From contig JBBDRB010000113.1 of the NCBI GenBank assembly GCA_040905685.1, positions 1 to 64,000 of the forward strand: a stretch of DNA of 64,000 nt, written 5' to 3'. Made by a program: the position numbers and the translations under genes. The stretch is from JBBDMU01 sp040905685. GTDB lineage: Bacteria > Bacteroidota > Rhodothermia > Balneolales > Natronogracilivirgulaceae. Each line of letters opens with the position of its first letter. The stretch's first letter is position 1. Under the pieces are notes generated by a model. The model was not told the origin of the DNA and did not search any database. It was given only the letters and a program-made list of their open reading frames with translations. Shown piece by piece: positions 54,039-62,762 of this stretch.

Positions 54039-55337
54039 TTAAGAAGTTGGCTCCATATTCAGTATGGATCTGTAGTGCGGGGATTCTTCCAATATCCCCC
54101 CGCTGCAGTCGTAAAAATCATCGTCCAGATGAAATACGCCCTCCTGGGAATCGATCCATGGTGACCCGGCCCTGGGGTGATAACTTTTCATCGTTTCCCA
54201 CCGCTTGTAATTCTGGTGACCGTTGGTCTCCAGCAAACCGACATCGAAGCCGGGAACCGGACCAAGCCGGGCGGCAACGTTTTTATTCCAGTCCACCAGG
54301 ACCGGATTGACCGTCAGGTCCGCACAAAAACAGGGAATGTCATGGCGGTGGGCAGTAAGGGCCATTTTCATGGTCATGCTCAGAGTCTTGGCGGCGGCTT
54401 TGAGGGCTATGGCCCCATAGCCCATCTGTATGCGCTCCCCGACGTTTTCGGCCGTATGGGCGCTCTCGTCGGCGGCCACCAGTACGCCCAGGTCACCGAC
54501 ATCCATTGTATATTCTTCGGGAAATGGCTCCTCCAGGATGTAGACCTGGTCAAAAGCCCCGATCTTCTTTGCATGGTCCAACAGCCGGGACAGGGTATCC
54601 TTGCTTTCATAGCGGCCGTTGGGATCAAAATAATACGGAAGCTTGCCATCTTTAGTGTGGCTGACCCGGATGTGGCCTACCGCCTTGTGGACCTGTTCAA
54701 TCCGGGCTTTATCCTGTTCCAGCATTTCCTGCTGACTGCCCGGGGAACCCAGCTTGAACTTGAGGATGATATACCCGTCCACTTCCACCAGCTTTTGCAC
54801 CTCGTCCAGGGGCATGCCATACGAAGCAATGGGAATGCTGGCCACTTTATCGTGGCGGTGGGTAAAGGCCGGCCGGTACACGGCGGGGATGAGATCATCA
54901 AAGCCACTCAGCCCGTTCTCTCGGGCATAGACCATCCAGGCGGCATTGTCTACGGCCACCATGGCATTGAGAACAAAGGTCTTGTTCAACCCGGGCTGGC
55001 CGGTAATTTTTTGACCATAGGCGTATACCTCGTCAAAGATCTGCTCCTGCAGGTCGATGGGGGTATCGAACGAGCGTCCCCTGGCCTGCCGCAGGGCAAA
55101 GGCGGTAATGGCAAACATCAGGCAATTGCCTTCGGCTTCCGCCGTGGAAGTAAAAACTCTCCGGTCGGACCACAGCACATTCTGCGTGCCCAGGCCCATG
55201 CCCTGTACACCGCCAGACGACTCCATCCGGGCGGCTACCTGCCAGATGCTGTTCATATACCCTCCTTTCAGGCCAAAAGGCCGGATCAGCGGTTCACGCT
55301 CGAATTGACATTCGGTATCGGAGATCTGTATAGGCAT
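54039..55337 (-). CDS. Enolase-superfamily protein (mandelate racemase/muconate-like)
   Basis: A 432-aa protein with a capping domain and a (beta/alpha)7-beta barrel. The barrel shows Lys residues in YIILKFKLGS and metal ligands in YYFDPNGRY, VYILEEPFPEE and VLVAADESAH, with a later Lys in IALKAAAKTL. Relatives are sugar-acid dehydratases, racemases and dipeptide epimerases. The exact reaction is unknown. It lies 42 bases upstream of the NRAMP-like gene on the same strand, so enzyme and transporter may share a substrate. Confidence 0.85.
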   Translation of the reverse strand: MPIQISDTECQFEREPLIRPFGLKGGYMNSIWQVAARMESSGGVQGMGLGTQNVLWSDRRVFTSTAEAEGNCLMFAITAFALRQARGRSFDTPIDLQEQIFDEVYAYGQKITGQPGLNKTFVLNAMVAVDNAAWMVYARENGLSGFDDLIPAVYRPAFTHRHDKVASIPIASYGMPLDEVQKLVEVDGYIILKFKLGSPGSQQEMLEQDKARIEQVHKAVGHIRVSHTKDGKLPYYFDPNGRYESKDTLSRLLDHAKKIGAFDQVYILEEPFPEEYTMDVGDLGVLVAADESAHTAENVGERIQMGYGAIALKAAAKTLSMTMKMALTAHRHDIPCFCADLTVNPVLVDWNKNVAARLGPVPGFDVGLLETNGHQNYKRWETMKSYHPRAGSPWIDSQEGVFHLDDDFYDCSGGILEESPHYRSILNMEPTS

Positions 55338-55604
55338 ATAAAGACGACTCGTCCTGGTATATTTTTATCGTTCGATTAAAGTGTTAGGAAATAATAAAAT
55401 AAATGGGAGTAAGTCAACCTGTTTTCTGTCCGGGTAAATATTCTTATATGTACGGCAGAACATAAGAATATTGACCGGATGGGTAAGGTTATAAATATGC
55501 TTTTTTGGACTTTTGATTAGAAAAGTTGTAAAATCAATGACCCTAACCGAAACATATATTATAATATAGTTATGCATCATATTTATACCGGAATTAACAA
55601 AATC

Positions 55605-58106
55605 ATGGATATCTGCTTGTATATTCTTATCCCTGTCGCTTTAATAACCGGTGCATGCAGCAGCAATGAAGAACCCTGGCCTCCGGGCTTGCAAACGGTG
55701 CCGGATCAGTCTCCGATCCTGACGCCTGAAGAAGCTCTGCAGTCGTTTTACCTCCCGCCGGGTTATGATATAGAACTGGTAGTCAGCGAGCCTATGGTGG
55801 AGGATCCCATTGCTATAGATTTTGATGCAGACGGCAGAATGTGGGTCGCGGAGATGAGAGGCTATATGCCGGATGCAAATGCCGAAGGCGAGAAGGAACC
55901 CGTTGGCAAGATTGTAGTTCTGGAAGATACTTCCGGTGACGGCCGCATGGATAAGCGGACCGTATATATGGATAACCTCATCCTTCCCCGCTCCCTTAAA
56001 GTGCTTGACCAGGGTGTACTGGTGGCCGCTCCCCCCTATCTTTGGATGACAAAAGATACCACCGGCAATCTGCAGGCCGATATTGTTGAAGTGGTCAGGG
56101 ATGATTATGGAGACCCGGATACCAATCCCGAGCACAATTCCAACGGTTTAATGTGGGGGATGGATAACTGGATACACAATACCGGCTATTCCGGTCGATT
56201 CCGGATGGACAGCGGCCGGTTGCAGTATGAGGCCTCACCCAGCCTTGGACAATGGGGCATAACCATGGATGATTACGGCCGCGTTTATCGCAACAGCAAC
56301 TCCAATCCCCTGGCAGTTGATTACATCCCTCCTCATTATACCATTCGCAATAAAAATCTAAATCGCAGGCGTGGCGTTTACCAGGCCATCTATGAGAGCC
56401 GGGCCGTTTGGCCCATCCGGCCGAATACGGGTATAAACCGGGGATACCAGAAAAACCAGTTGCGCGAAGATAATACCCTGGCAAACTATACCGCGGCCAG
56501 CGCTCTTGCCGTCTACCGGGGCCACAGCCTCCCTGAAGAGCTCCGTGGCAATGTATTCGTTCCTGAACCGGCCGCTAACCTGGTACAGCGTTACGTGCTG
56601 AAGGAAAACGAGGATGGCTCACTGACCGGCCGCAATGCCTATGAAGACCTGAAAGCCGATTTTTTGACCTCCACCGATGAACGGTTCCGCCCGGTTAACA
56701 TTTATACGGCACCAGACGGATCCCTGTATATCATCGATATGTACCGGGGCATACTCCAGCACCGGTATTATCTTACCGACTATCTTAAAAACGAGATCAA
56801 TCAGCGGGGACTGGAAGCTCCCATCGGGTTGGGAAGGATTTACCGGATCGTGCATAAATCCGGCCAGTCGTATGACCAGCCCAACCTATCGGAAAAAACT
56901 CCGAATGAACTTGTAGAAATTCTGAAACATCCAAATGGCTGGTGGCGTGATACTGCCCAGCGCATACTGGTAGAGCGCAAGGAAATTACGATAGCACCTG
57001 AACTCCGGAGCCTGGCCGTACAGGGCCAGGACGATTACATGCGCCTGCATGCCTTATGGACCCTGGAGGGGCTTAATGAAACAGATCCGGATATAATTAA
57101 ACAGGCCCTTTCCGACCCCTCCCCCCATCTGCGTGCGGCCGCCATCCGGATTGCTGAATCCCTGTTGTCCCGCAGCGAAATAAGAAGCGCCGTCCTGGGA
57201 TTACTTGACGATGATCACCCTGTAGTCCGGCGGCAGCTTGCCGCTACCGTGGGGGAGTTTCCTTCATCCGGGCGGGAAGATGCCCTCCTGGAGGTTGTTG
57301 AACGCCATAGTCACGACCCTATCGTCGTAAGTCTCGTCGTGAGTGCCTTGTCCGGTCAGGAATTTGATTTTTTAAACCGGTTCCTGGATAAAACTTACCA
57401 CAGCCAAACCATAACCGGAGAATCCGATGTTGTAGAAACCTTGGCGGTAACGCTTCTTCGTTCTGAAAACAATGTCCAGATCCGGACTATGCTCAACTGG
57501 ATCGGCGATGAAGCCAGACCGAAATGGCAACAGATGGCATTGCTTGGCGGACTCGAGGATGTTGTTCCCAGGCCCTCGCCGACCAGCGTCCGCTGGCTTG
57601 AGCTGGATCATAAACCTGAGATCCTGCTGGCCGTTGCAGAGTCTGGCGAAAATGAGGTAAGTCAAAAGGCTAAAAAAGTGGCTGACAGGCTCGGCTGGCC
57701 GGGTAAACCAAGACCTGAAATGCCCTCTGTAGTTCCACTGACGGCCGAACAGCAGGAGAGATTTGACCGGGGAAGTGACTTATTCGGATCAACCTGCGGG
57801 GCCTGTCACGGACCGGATGGCCGGGGCACCGATGGCATGGCACCCTCCCTGGTCGATTCTGACTGGGTCCTTGGCCGGCGGGACAGGCTGCTGCGCATCC
57901 TGCTGCACGGCTTTGACGGTGATATGCTGATGCCGCCTGCCAACTATCTTTCCGATGATGAGTTAGCCGCCATAACCACCTATATCCGGCGCAGCTGGGG
58001 GCATGATGCCGATCCCATCAGCCCGGCTAACGTATTTGAGATCCGGGGGGTGACTACCGGCCGTGCCGAACCCTGGACAGCCGATGAATTGAATGCCATA
58101 CGGTGA
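55605..58106 (+). CDS. Membrane-bound dehydrogenase-like lipoprotein with HEAT repeats and cytochrome c
   Basis: An 833-aa secreted lipoprotein (MDICLYILIPVALITGAC, Cys18). An N-terminal six-blade propeller (about 50-430) resembles PQQ-type sugar dehydrogenases (PIAIDFDADGRMWVAEMRGY). Middle helical HEAT-like repeats span about 470-650 (LRAAAIRIAESLL). The C-terminal cytochrome c domain has the heme motif CGACH at residues 731-735. Such proteins are abundant in Planctomycetes and marine Bacteroidota and probably oxidise a sugar or alcohol. The substrate is unknown. Confidence 0.86.
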   Translation: MDICLYILIPVALITGACSSNEEPWPPGLQTVPDQSPILTPEEALQSFYLPPGYDIELVVSEPMVEDPIAIDFDADGRMWVAEMRGYMPDANAEGEKEPVGKIVVLEDTSGDGRMDKRTVYMDNLILPRSLKVLDQGVLVAAPPYLWMTKDTTGNLQADIVEVVRDDYGDPDTNPEHNSNGLMWGMDNWIHNTGYSGRFRMDSGRLQYEASPSLGQWGITMDDYGRVYRNSNSNPLAVDYIPPHYTIRNKNLNRRRGVYQAIYESRAVWPIRPNTGINRGYQKNQLREDNTLANYTAASALAVYRGHSLPEELRGNVFVPEPAANLVQRYVLKENEDGSLTGRNAYEDLKADFLTSTDERFRPVNIYTAPDGSLYIIDMYRGILQHRYYLTDYLKNEINQRGLEAPIGLGRIYRIVHKSGQSYDQPNLSEKTPNELVEILKHPNGWWRDTAQRILVERKEITIAPELRSLAVQGQDDYMRLHALWTLEGLNETDPDIIKQALSDPSPHLRAAAIRIAESLLSRSEIRSAVLGLLDDDHPVVRRQLAATVGEFPSSGREDALLEVVERHSHDPIVVSLVVSALSGQEFDFLNRFLDKTYHSQTITGESDVVETLAVTLLRSENNVQIRTMLNWIGDEARPKWQQMALLGGLEDVVPRPSPTSVRWLELDHKPEILLAVAESGENEVSQKAKKVADRLGWPGKPRPEMPSVVPLTAEQQERFDRGSDLFGSTCGACHGPDGRGTDGMAPSLVDSDWVLGRRDRLLRILLHGFDGDMLMPPANYLSDDELAAITTYIRRSWGHDADPISPANVFEIRGVTTGRAEPWTADELNAIR

Positions 58107-58133
58107 CCGGGGGAAAGGAAGGACGGGAATCAG

Positions 58134-58772
58134 CTAGCGGACACCCAGAAACTTATGGGTCTGCAGGCTGATGGCCCATTCCGGGTTATCCTTGACATAT
58201 TTGACGATCAGGCCAACCGATTCAGGAGTATCCCATTCCGGCTGCAGCAGCAGGGTTGTATGCCCGGGACATTTCCGGGCATTTTCTTCCGCCCATGCGA
58301 TGTCTTTGTTGGTGAGCACTACAACCTTGAGTTCATCGACATAAGGGTAAACTTCCGACAGGGGCTTCTTAAACCGTTTAGGCGAAAGCGTGATCCAGTC
58401 CAGGGAGCCGCTTAGCGGTGATGACCCGCTGGTTTCAATATGTATTTTAAGTTTTTGCCGGCGCAGGGCTTCGCAAAGCGGACGCAGATCATGAAGCAAC
58501 GGTTCCCCGCCGGTGATCACAACAAACGGCGCCCGGCTGTCGACAGCACTCCGGACCAGGGTTTCCACATCCACTTCCGGGTGACGGCCTGCATCCCAGC
58601 TATCTTTAACATCACACCACCAGCATTGCACATCACAGCCGGCAAGGCGTATGAAATAAGACGGTTTCCCGGCATGAGCACCTTCCCCCTGTATGGTGTA
58701 AAAATGTTCCATAACCGGATAGCGTACTTCCTGTACAGGCTTATCGATCTCCTTCTCTATAGACTTAAACAT
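58134..58772 (-). CDS. queE: 7-carboxy-7-deazaguanine synthase
   Basis: QueE is a radical-SAM enzyme that makes the 7-deazaguanine core of queuosine from 6-carboxy-tetrahydropterin. The 212-aa protein has the cluster motif CDVQCWWC (Cys46, 50 and 53, C-x3-C-x2-C) and the family line FVVITGGEPLLHD. It is the last gene of the five-gene minus-strand run (Na/Pi transporter, PPTase, MEMO-like, DUF2520, queE). queC, queD and queF are not in the window. Confidence 0.92.
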   Translation of the reverse strand: MFKSIEKEIDKPVQEVRYPVMEHFYTIQGEGAHAGKPSYFIRLAGCDVQCWWCDVKDSWDAGRHPEVDVETLVRSAVDSRAPFVVITGGEPLLHDLRPLCEALRRQKLKIHIETSGSSPLSGSLDWITLSPKRFKKPLSEVYPYVDELKVVVLTNKDIAWAEENARKCPGHTTLLLQPEWDTPESVGLIVKYVKDNPEWAISLQTHKFLGVR

Positions 58773-58796
58773 ATTGTAAATTAAGCATTAATCAGG

Positions 58797-59678
58797 TCAA
58801 ATGCGGCCGTGGGCTTCGTCCAGCACACGTTGTATTTTCAGGGCCTGTTCTGCATCAAGCCCTCTGCGCCGGGCTATATCCAGGGTGACGGAACCCAGGT
58901 TAGTATAAATCGAAGTTAACCGGCCGGATCCCTTTATTCCCCGAAGATGCCGGCTGACGGTCCCTGAATCCCCACGACTTACAGGTCCCGTCAACGAAGC
59001 ATCAATGCCCTTTTGTGTGATATTTTTCCAGGTATTGGAAATTAAAGGTCCCATCACTTTGACCACATCTATATCGGGGCCGGTTGACTGCAGACTGAGT
59101 CGGGCGGCTTCCATTAAGGCAGGCAGATAATTACAGGTAAAAACAGCTGCCAGGTGGAGGCCGTTTTTTTGTTCTTCATTTACTTCAAGGCTGTGGGCAT
59201 CCAAAATATCAGCTATCACCCTGAGCTCAACGATCAGCGGACCGTCACCCTGCAGGCTGATGTAGCAACCTGAGAAAATAGTATTCCTGACGGAGCCGCT
59301 GAACGTCTGCAGAGGATGAAAAGAAGCCGTGGGCGAACCTTTGGCTCTCAGAGGGCTTAAAACAGACGCAGGCTTTGACCCTGAAGTATGCACAAAGGAT
59401 ACCCTTGAAAAATCTCCCTCCAGAGCGGACAGCTTTACGGCCACATCTTCAATGCTGTCATCCGGAACACATATAAAACAGATTTGCCCGAGATATTCCA
59501 GCGATTCGGGAAACCTGCCCGTCATTTCAGCGTCTGCATACCCGCCAAGCCGGTCGGCAGCTGTTCGTGTTCTGTTGAAGAGACCACTGACGAACAGACC
59601 CTTATCGTGCAAAGCGGCGGCCAGCGCCGAGCCCACCGCTCCGGTCCCGATAACGGATACCTTATGTTTAAATGTCAT
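58797..59678 (-). CDS. Rossmann-like DUF2520 protein
   Basis: A 293-aa protein with an N-terminal NAD(P)-binding motif (VIGTGAVGSALAAALHDKG) and a C-terminal helical DUF2520 domain. The whole resembles 6-phosphogluconate-dehydrogenase-type oxidoreductases. Lines such as HPLQTFSG are shared by the family. Its start overlaps the end of the MEMO-like gene by 11 bases. The function is unknown; pantothenate/ketopantoate-like reduction is one possible reading. Confidence 0.85.
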   Translation of the reverse strand: MTFKHKVSVIGTGAVGSALAAALHDKGLFVSGLFNRTRTAADRLGGYADAEMTGRFPESLEYLGQICFICVPDDSIEDVAVKLSALEGDFSRVSFVHTSGSKPASVLSPLRAKGSPTASFHPLQTFSGSVRNTIFSGCYISLQGDGPLIVELRVIADILDAHSLEVNEEQKNGLHLAAVFTCNYLPALMEAARLSLQSTGPDIDVVKVMGPLISNTWKNITQKGIDASLTGPVSRGDSGTVSRHLRGIKGSGRLTSIYTNLGSVTLDIARRRGLDAEQALKIQRVLDEAHGRI

Positions 59679-60438
59679 AACTGCCCAATTTTTGTCCGGA
59701 CCTGAAAGCGGCGTAACCGGCGATCAGGCTGTTTTCCCTGTCACTATGGTACCTGCCCTTTGGAAATTCTATTTCGAGTTCCCATGCAAGGGCAACACGT
59801 ACACCAACCAAAAAAACACCGGCGCCTTCAATTTTAGATTTGCCGCTGTACAGGAAATTCTGGAGGCCGGAAATATCCTTATTATCAATAACATCCCTGA
59901 TACGGCTAAATTCTATCTGATGATCTGCATGCAGATCACAGGCGCATATCAGCACTACATTTTTTTCTGCCAGAAGCTCGCGCAGCACATACACCATTTC
60001 ATCAACTATTTCGGGACGTTCATCGGCAAGCTGCATGCTGACGGCGTTAAAGTTTTCCCTGGCACACTGCAGCATGGCTAAATGGTCATACAGGCTCATT
60101 TGTCCGTGCAGGCCGCTATCATCGATAAAAAAATCATCTTCTTCGTCACAAAATTCATCCCGCAGCTTTTCATTGGCCGCTACCCTGCCGAACTGGGTCT
60201 TGAACGCTGTTGCTGATGCCATAGGAATTTTTTTATCCAGATTCCCTTTGACCGGTTCCAGGATGACGGCCGTTTCGTAATTGCTGCCTGACAACTCCCC
60301 GTAAATTTCCAAGACCTGCTCCATGTTCATGTCAGTGACCAGACGGGGCACAAACAGGATCCGTATCGCTTTACGTGGATTACCGGATTTTTTCTGTATA
60401 AAATTTTGAAGTTCTTCTTTCGTGAATGCCGTCTTCAT
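59668..60438 (-). CDS. Divergent MEMO-family protein
   Basis: A 256-aa protein distantly resembling MEMO1/AmmeMemoRadiSam-B: the late line LICACDLHADHQIEF followed by GVRVALAWELEIEFPKGRY and the end SLIAGYAAFRS. The usual N-terminal metal ligands (a PHAGY-type loop) are missing: the corresponding text reads RILFVPRLVTD. It may be a structural relative without the metal site. It overlaps both neighbours, suggesting a tightly translated operon. Confidence 0.6.
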   Translation of the reverse strand: MKTAFTKEELQNFIQKKSGNPRKAIRILFVPRLVTDMNMEQVLEIYGELSGSNYETAVILEPVKGNLDKKIPMASATAFKTQFGRVAANEKLRDEFCDEEDDFFIDDSGLHGQMSLYDHLAMLQCARENFNAVSMQLADERPEIVDEMVYVLRELLAEKNVVLICACDLHADHQIEFSRIRDVIDNKDISGLQNFLYSGKSKIEGAGVFLVGVRVALAWELEIEFPKGRYHSDRENSLIAGYAAFRSGQKLGSYDI

Positions 60439-61007
60439 GGGTTCGGTGTTAATATTTGCTGTTGTGAATAGGCAACGGATACCCAGTAACCATTTAAGGC
60501 AAAAGATATAACGCGGATGTTCATATTGTCAACCGTTGCCGTATAGCAGAGATCCTCATTCCCGCTAAGGTCAACTTTTTGCATGGCCATTCGCAGACCG
60601 GTTCCCGTGAACTTCAGGACCGCTTCTTTAATGGTCCACAGTCTGATGGTATCGATGCCGGAAATGACAGCGGCTTCTTTGTCACTGGTAATGCGTTGCC
60701 TTAATCCCTCCGGAACGTTCCGGTTTCTGGCCTCTATATCAAGGCCGATTTCTCCGAATACGTTCATTCCGCAGCAAATTGCCGTTTTGGTATGTGAAAT
60801 GGCCACCCCGATCTCCCGCCGGTCAATCCTGCCATAAGGCTTGCCTGATGTTTTTTTGATGATCTTCAGGGACTGTCCGTTCAGGGAGGCTTTATCAGCA
60901 ACCCTTTTAAGCAACGCTTCGGGTTGCCCGGGTTGCCCGTTCAACCCGTCATAGCACAGGTAAAGACCTTTTGGAAAAGAATAATGAGGGTTCTGGATGA
61001 TTTTCAT
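60435..61007 (-). CDS. 4'-phosphopantetheinyl transferase (Sfp type)
   Basis: Attaches phosphopantetheine from CoA to carrier proteins. The 190-aa protein has the Mg-binding line GEIGLDIEAR and the helix TIRLWTIKEAVLKFTGTGLR. The preceding IGVAISHTKTAICC is also typical. A carrier-protein partner (fatty acid or secondary metabolite) is not in view. It overlaps its neighbours by 4 bases on each side. Confidence 0.9.
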   Translation of the reverse strand: MKIIQNPHYSFPKGLYLCYDGLNGQPGQPEALLKRVADKASLNGQSLKIIKKTSGKPYGRIDRREIGVAISHTKTAICCGMNVFGEIGLDIEARNRNVPEGLRQRITSDKEAAVISGIDTIRLWTIKEAVLKFTGTGLRMAMQKVDLSGNEDLCYTATVDNMNIRVISFALNGYWVSVAYSQQQILTPNP

Positions 61008-62608
61008 CGTGCGAAAGAATAGGCTATGGATGTCAGGTGGCTGCTTATGCGGCGTAAGCTATTCATCGTATCAATAAAATAGGAGCTTGATTCAAGACTT
61101 ACAACGTCCTGGATGTCCAGGTTTTCATAATGATCTTTCTGGACCGCCCTGCACCATTCGTTGAGCTGTTCTTTCTCGGCCAGCATTTTTGCAGCCAATT
61201 CAGCATCCCGGCTGGCCAGTATGCTGATCGCCATTTCAAACCGGTCGATCACCTGCCGGTAGAGCTCATTAAGGTACTGCTGCTCTTTCCCGGTAAGAAA
61301 CAACCCCTGTTCAATCTCCTTAATGAGCTGATGGCAAAGATTTTTGTCGATAACATCTCCTATGGCTTCCAGTTCACTGATAAAATGAAACAGGGTGAAC
61401 TGCAGTTTGGTATCCTGCGGACTCATTTCCTCTTCGCTCATCCGGCTTAGATATTCCTTGATCTCGTTGTTCATGGTATCAATACGGTCGTCATATCTCT
61501 GCACCTGCCTTGCCATGGCCGGGTTGTCTCCTTCATGGGCCCGCCAGAAGTTCATCAGCATATTTTTTACCTCATCAGCCATGAGCAGCGTTTCGCGGGT
61601 GGCGTTGATCAGTCCCAGGGCGGGACTGTCGATGGCATCCTCATTCAGATAGGTGGCCGGCGGTTTTGATAAAGCGACCCCATCTCCCTGATCCGGGCTT
61701 ATCAGAAACCGGGTAAAGCTGCATATGTAATCCAGCACGGGTAAGGCGGTTACGGCGACAATGATATTGAACAGGGTGTGGAAGTTAGCCCCTTGCCGGA
61801 TATCATCTCCCGGTGTTTGCTGCATGAATTCCAGGATGGCCGGTAAGGCCAGCAAACACAGCAGGCCCACAGCCGTTTTTAACAGCAGGTTTGAGGTGCC
61901 CAGGCGACGGCCTTCCAGGCTGCCGTACCCGGCAACCAAAGCCGTACCGGCTATCCCTATATTTGATCCGATAATAATCGGGATCAGCAGATCCAGTGAC
62001 CCCAGCCCCCCATCCGCCAGGGCGAGACCGATGCCCACGATGGCTGTAGAACTTTGGATCATTATGGTTAACACGGCTGAGATCAGGATCAGGGCAAGAG
62101 GATGACCATAAAGCAATTCAATCAACAGGATCATCTCTTCATTACCGGACATGGATGCCGCCGCTTCGCTGATCAGGTTCATAGCCAGGAATATAAAACC
62201 CAAGGCAAGAGAGCACTGGCCTATTCCACGAAAGATATTGCGTTTGAGAAACTGGAAGGCGATTAATCCCAGGATCAAAAAGATGGGAAAGTACTCATAA
62301 ATGCGGATAGCCAGCAACTGCACGGTTATGGTAATGCCGATGTTGGTACCCAGTAAAACAGCCAGCATTCGCTGAAAGGAAAGATGAGTGGAATGCAGCA
62401 GCTTCAAGGCTACTAAAGCCAGTGTTGTCGAAGAAGGAACGACCACCGAAATCGCTATGCCCGCTCCAAAGGCCTTCAAGCGGTGACTGGTCATCTGATG
62501 CAGCCAGTTGATCAGCTTATGGCCGAAAAGCCGGTCCAGTCCCTTGCCCAGAAAACGAACGCCGAAGAGTATAAGCGCTACCCCTCCAATAATGTTGAGG
62601 AGGATCAT
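61004..62608 (-). CDS. Na/Pi cotransporter family protein with PhoU-like domain
   Basis: A 534-aa protein: eight or so N-terminal membrane segments (about 1-310) with the two inverted repeats of the family (VVPSSTTLALVALKLLHST and IQSSTAIVGIGLALADGG), followed by a PhoU-like helical domain (about 330-534). It probably moves phosphate with sodium ions. It is the first gene of the minus-strand run that ends in queE. The promoter should be in 62609-62762. Confidence 0.92.
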   Translation of the reverse strand: MILLNIIGGVALILFGVRFLGKGLDRLFGHKLINWLHQMTSHRLKAFGAGIAISVVVPSSTTLALVALKLLHSTHLSFQRMLAVLLGTNIGITITVQLLAIRIYEYFPIFLILGLIAFQFLKRNIFRGIGQCSLALGFIFLAMNLISEAAASMSGNEEMILLIELLYGHPLALILISAVLTIMIQSSTAIVGIGLALADGGLGSLDLLIPIIIGSNIGIAGTALVAGYGSLEGRRLGTSNLLLKTAVGLLCLLALPAILEFMQQTPGDDIRQGANFHTLFNIIVAVTALPVLDYICSFTRFLISPDQGDGVALSKPPATYLNEDAIDSPALGLINATRETLLMADEVKNMLMNFWRAHEGDNPAMARQVQRYDDRIDTMNNEIKEYLSRMSEEEMSPQDTKLQFTLFHFISELEAIGDVIDKNLCHQLIKEIEQGLFLTGKEQQYLNELYRQVIDRFEMAISILASRDAELAAKMLAEKEQLNEWCRAVQKDHYENLDIQDVVSLESSSYFIDTMNSLRRISSHLTSIAYSFAR

Positions 62609-62762
62609 ATAAGGCTCATGCCGGTTAAATGTTGCATGCCGAAAAACAAAACTTACTGTTAACTTTTAGGTCCTGGTATTGTAACTGGAAGGTAATCATC
62701 TGTATTTTGCCATAATATATTTAACTTAAAGTATTAAATGATAATCCTTCAACCGAATAACA

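Noticed and set aside
54177..55379. A 400-codon plus-strand frame opposite the enolase-superfamily gene.
   Set aside because: It has no recognisable motif and mirrors the minus-strand gene, which carries clear metal ligands.
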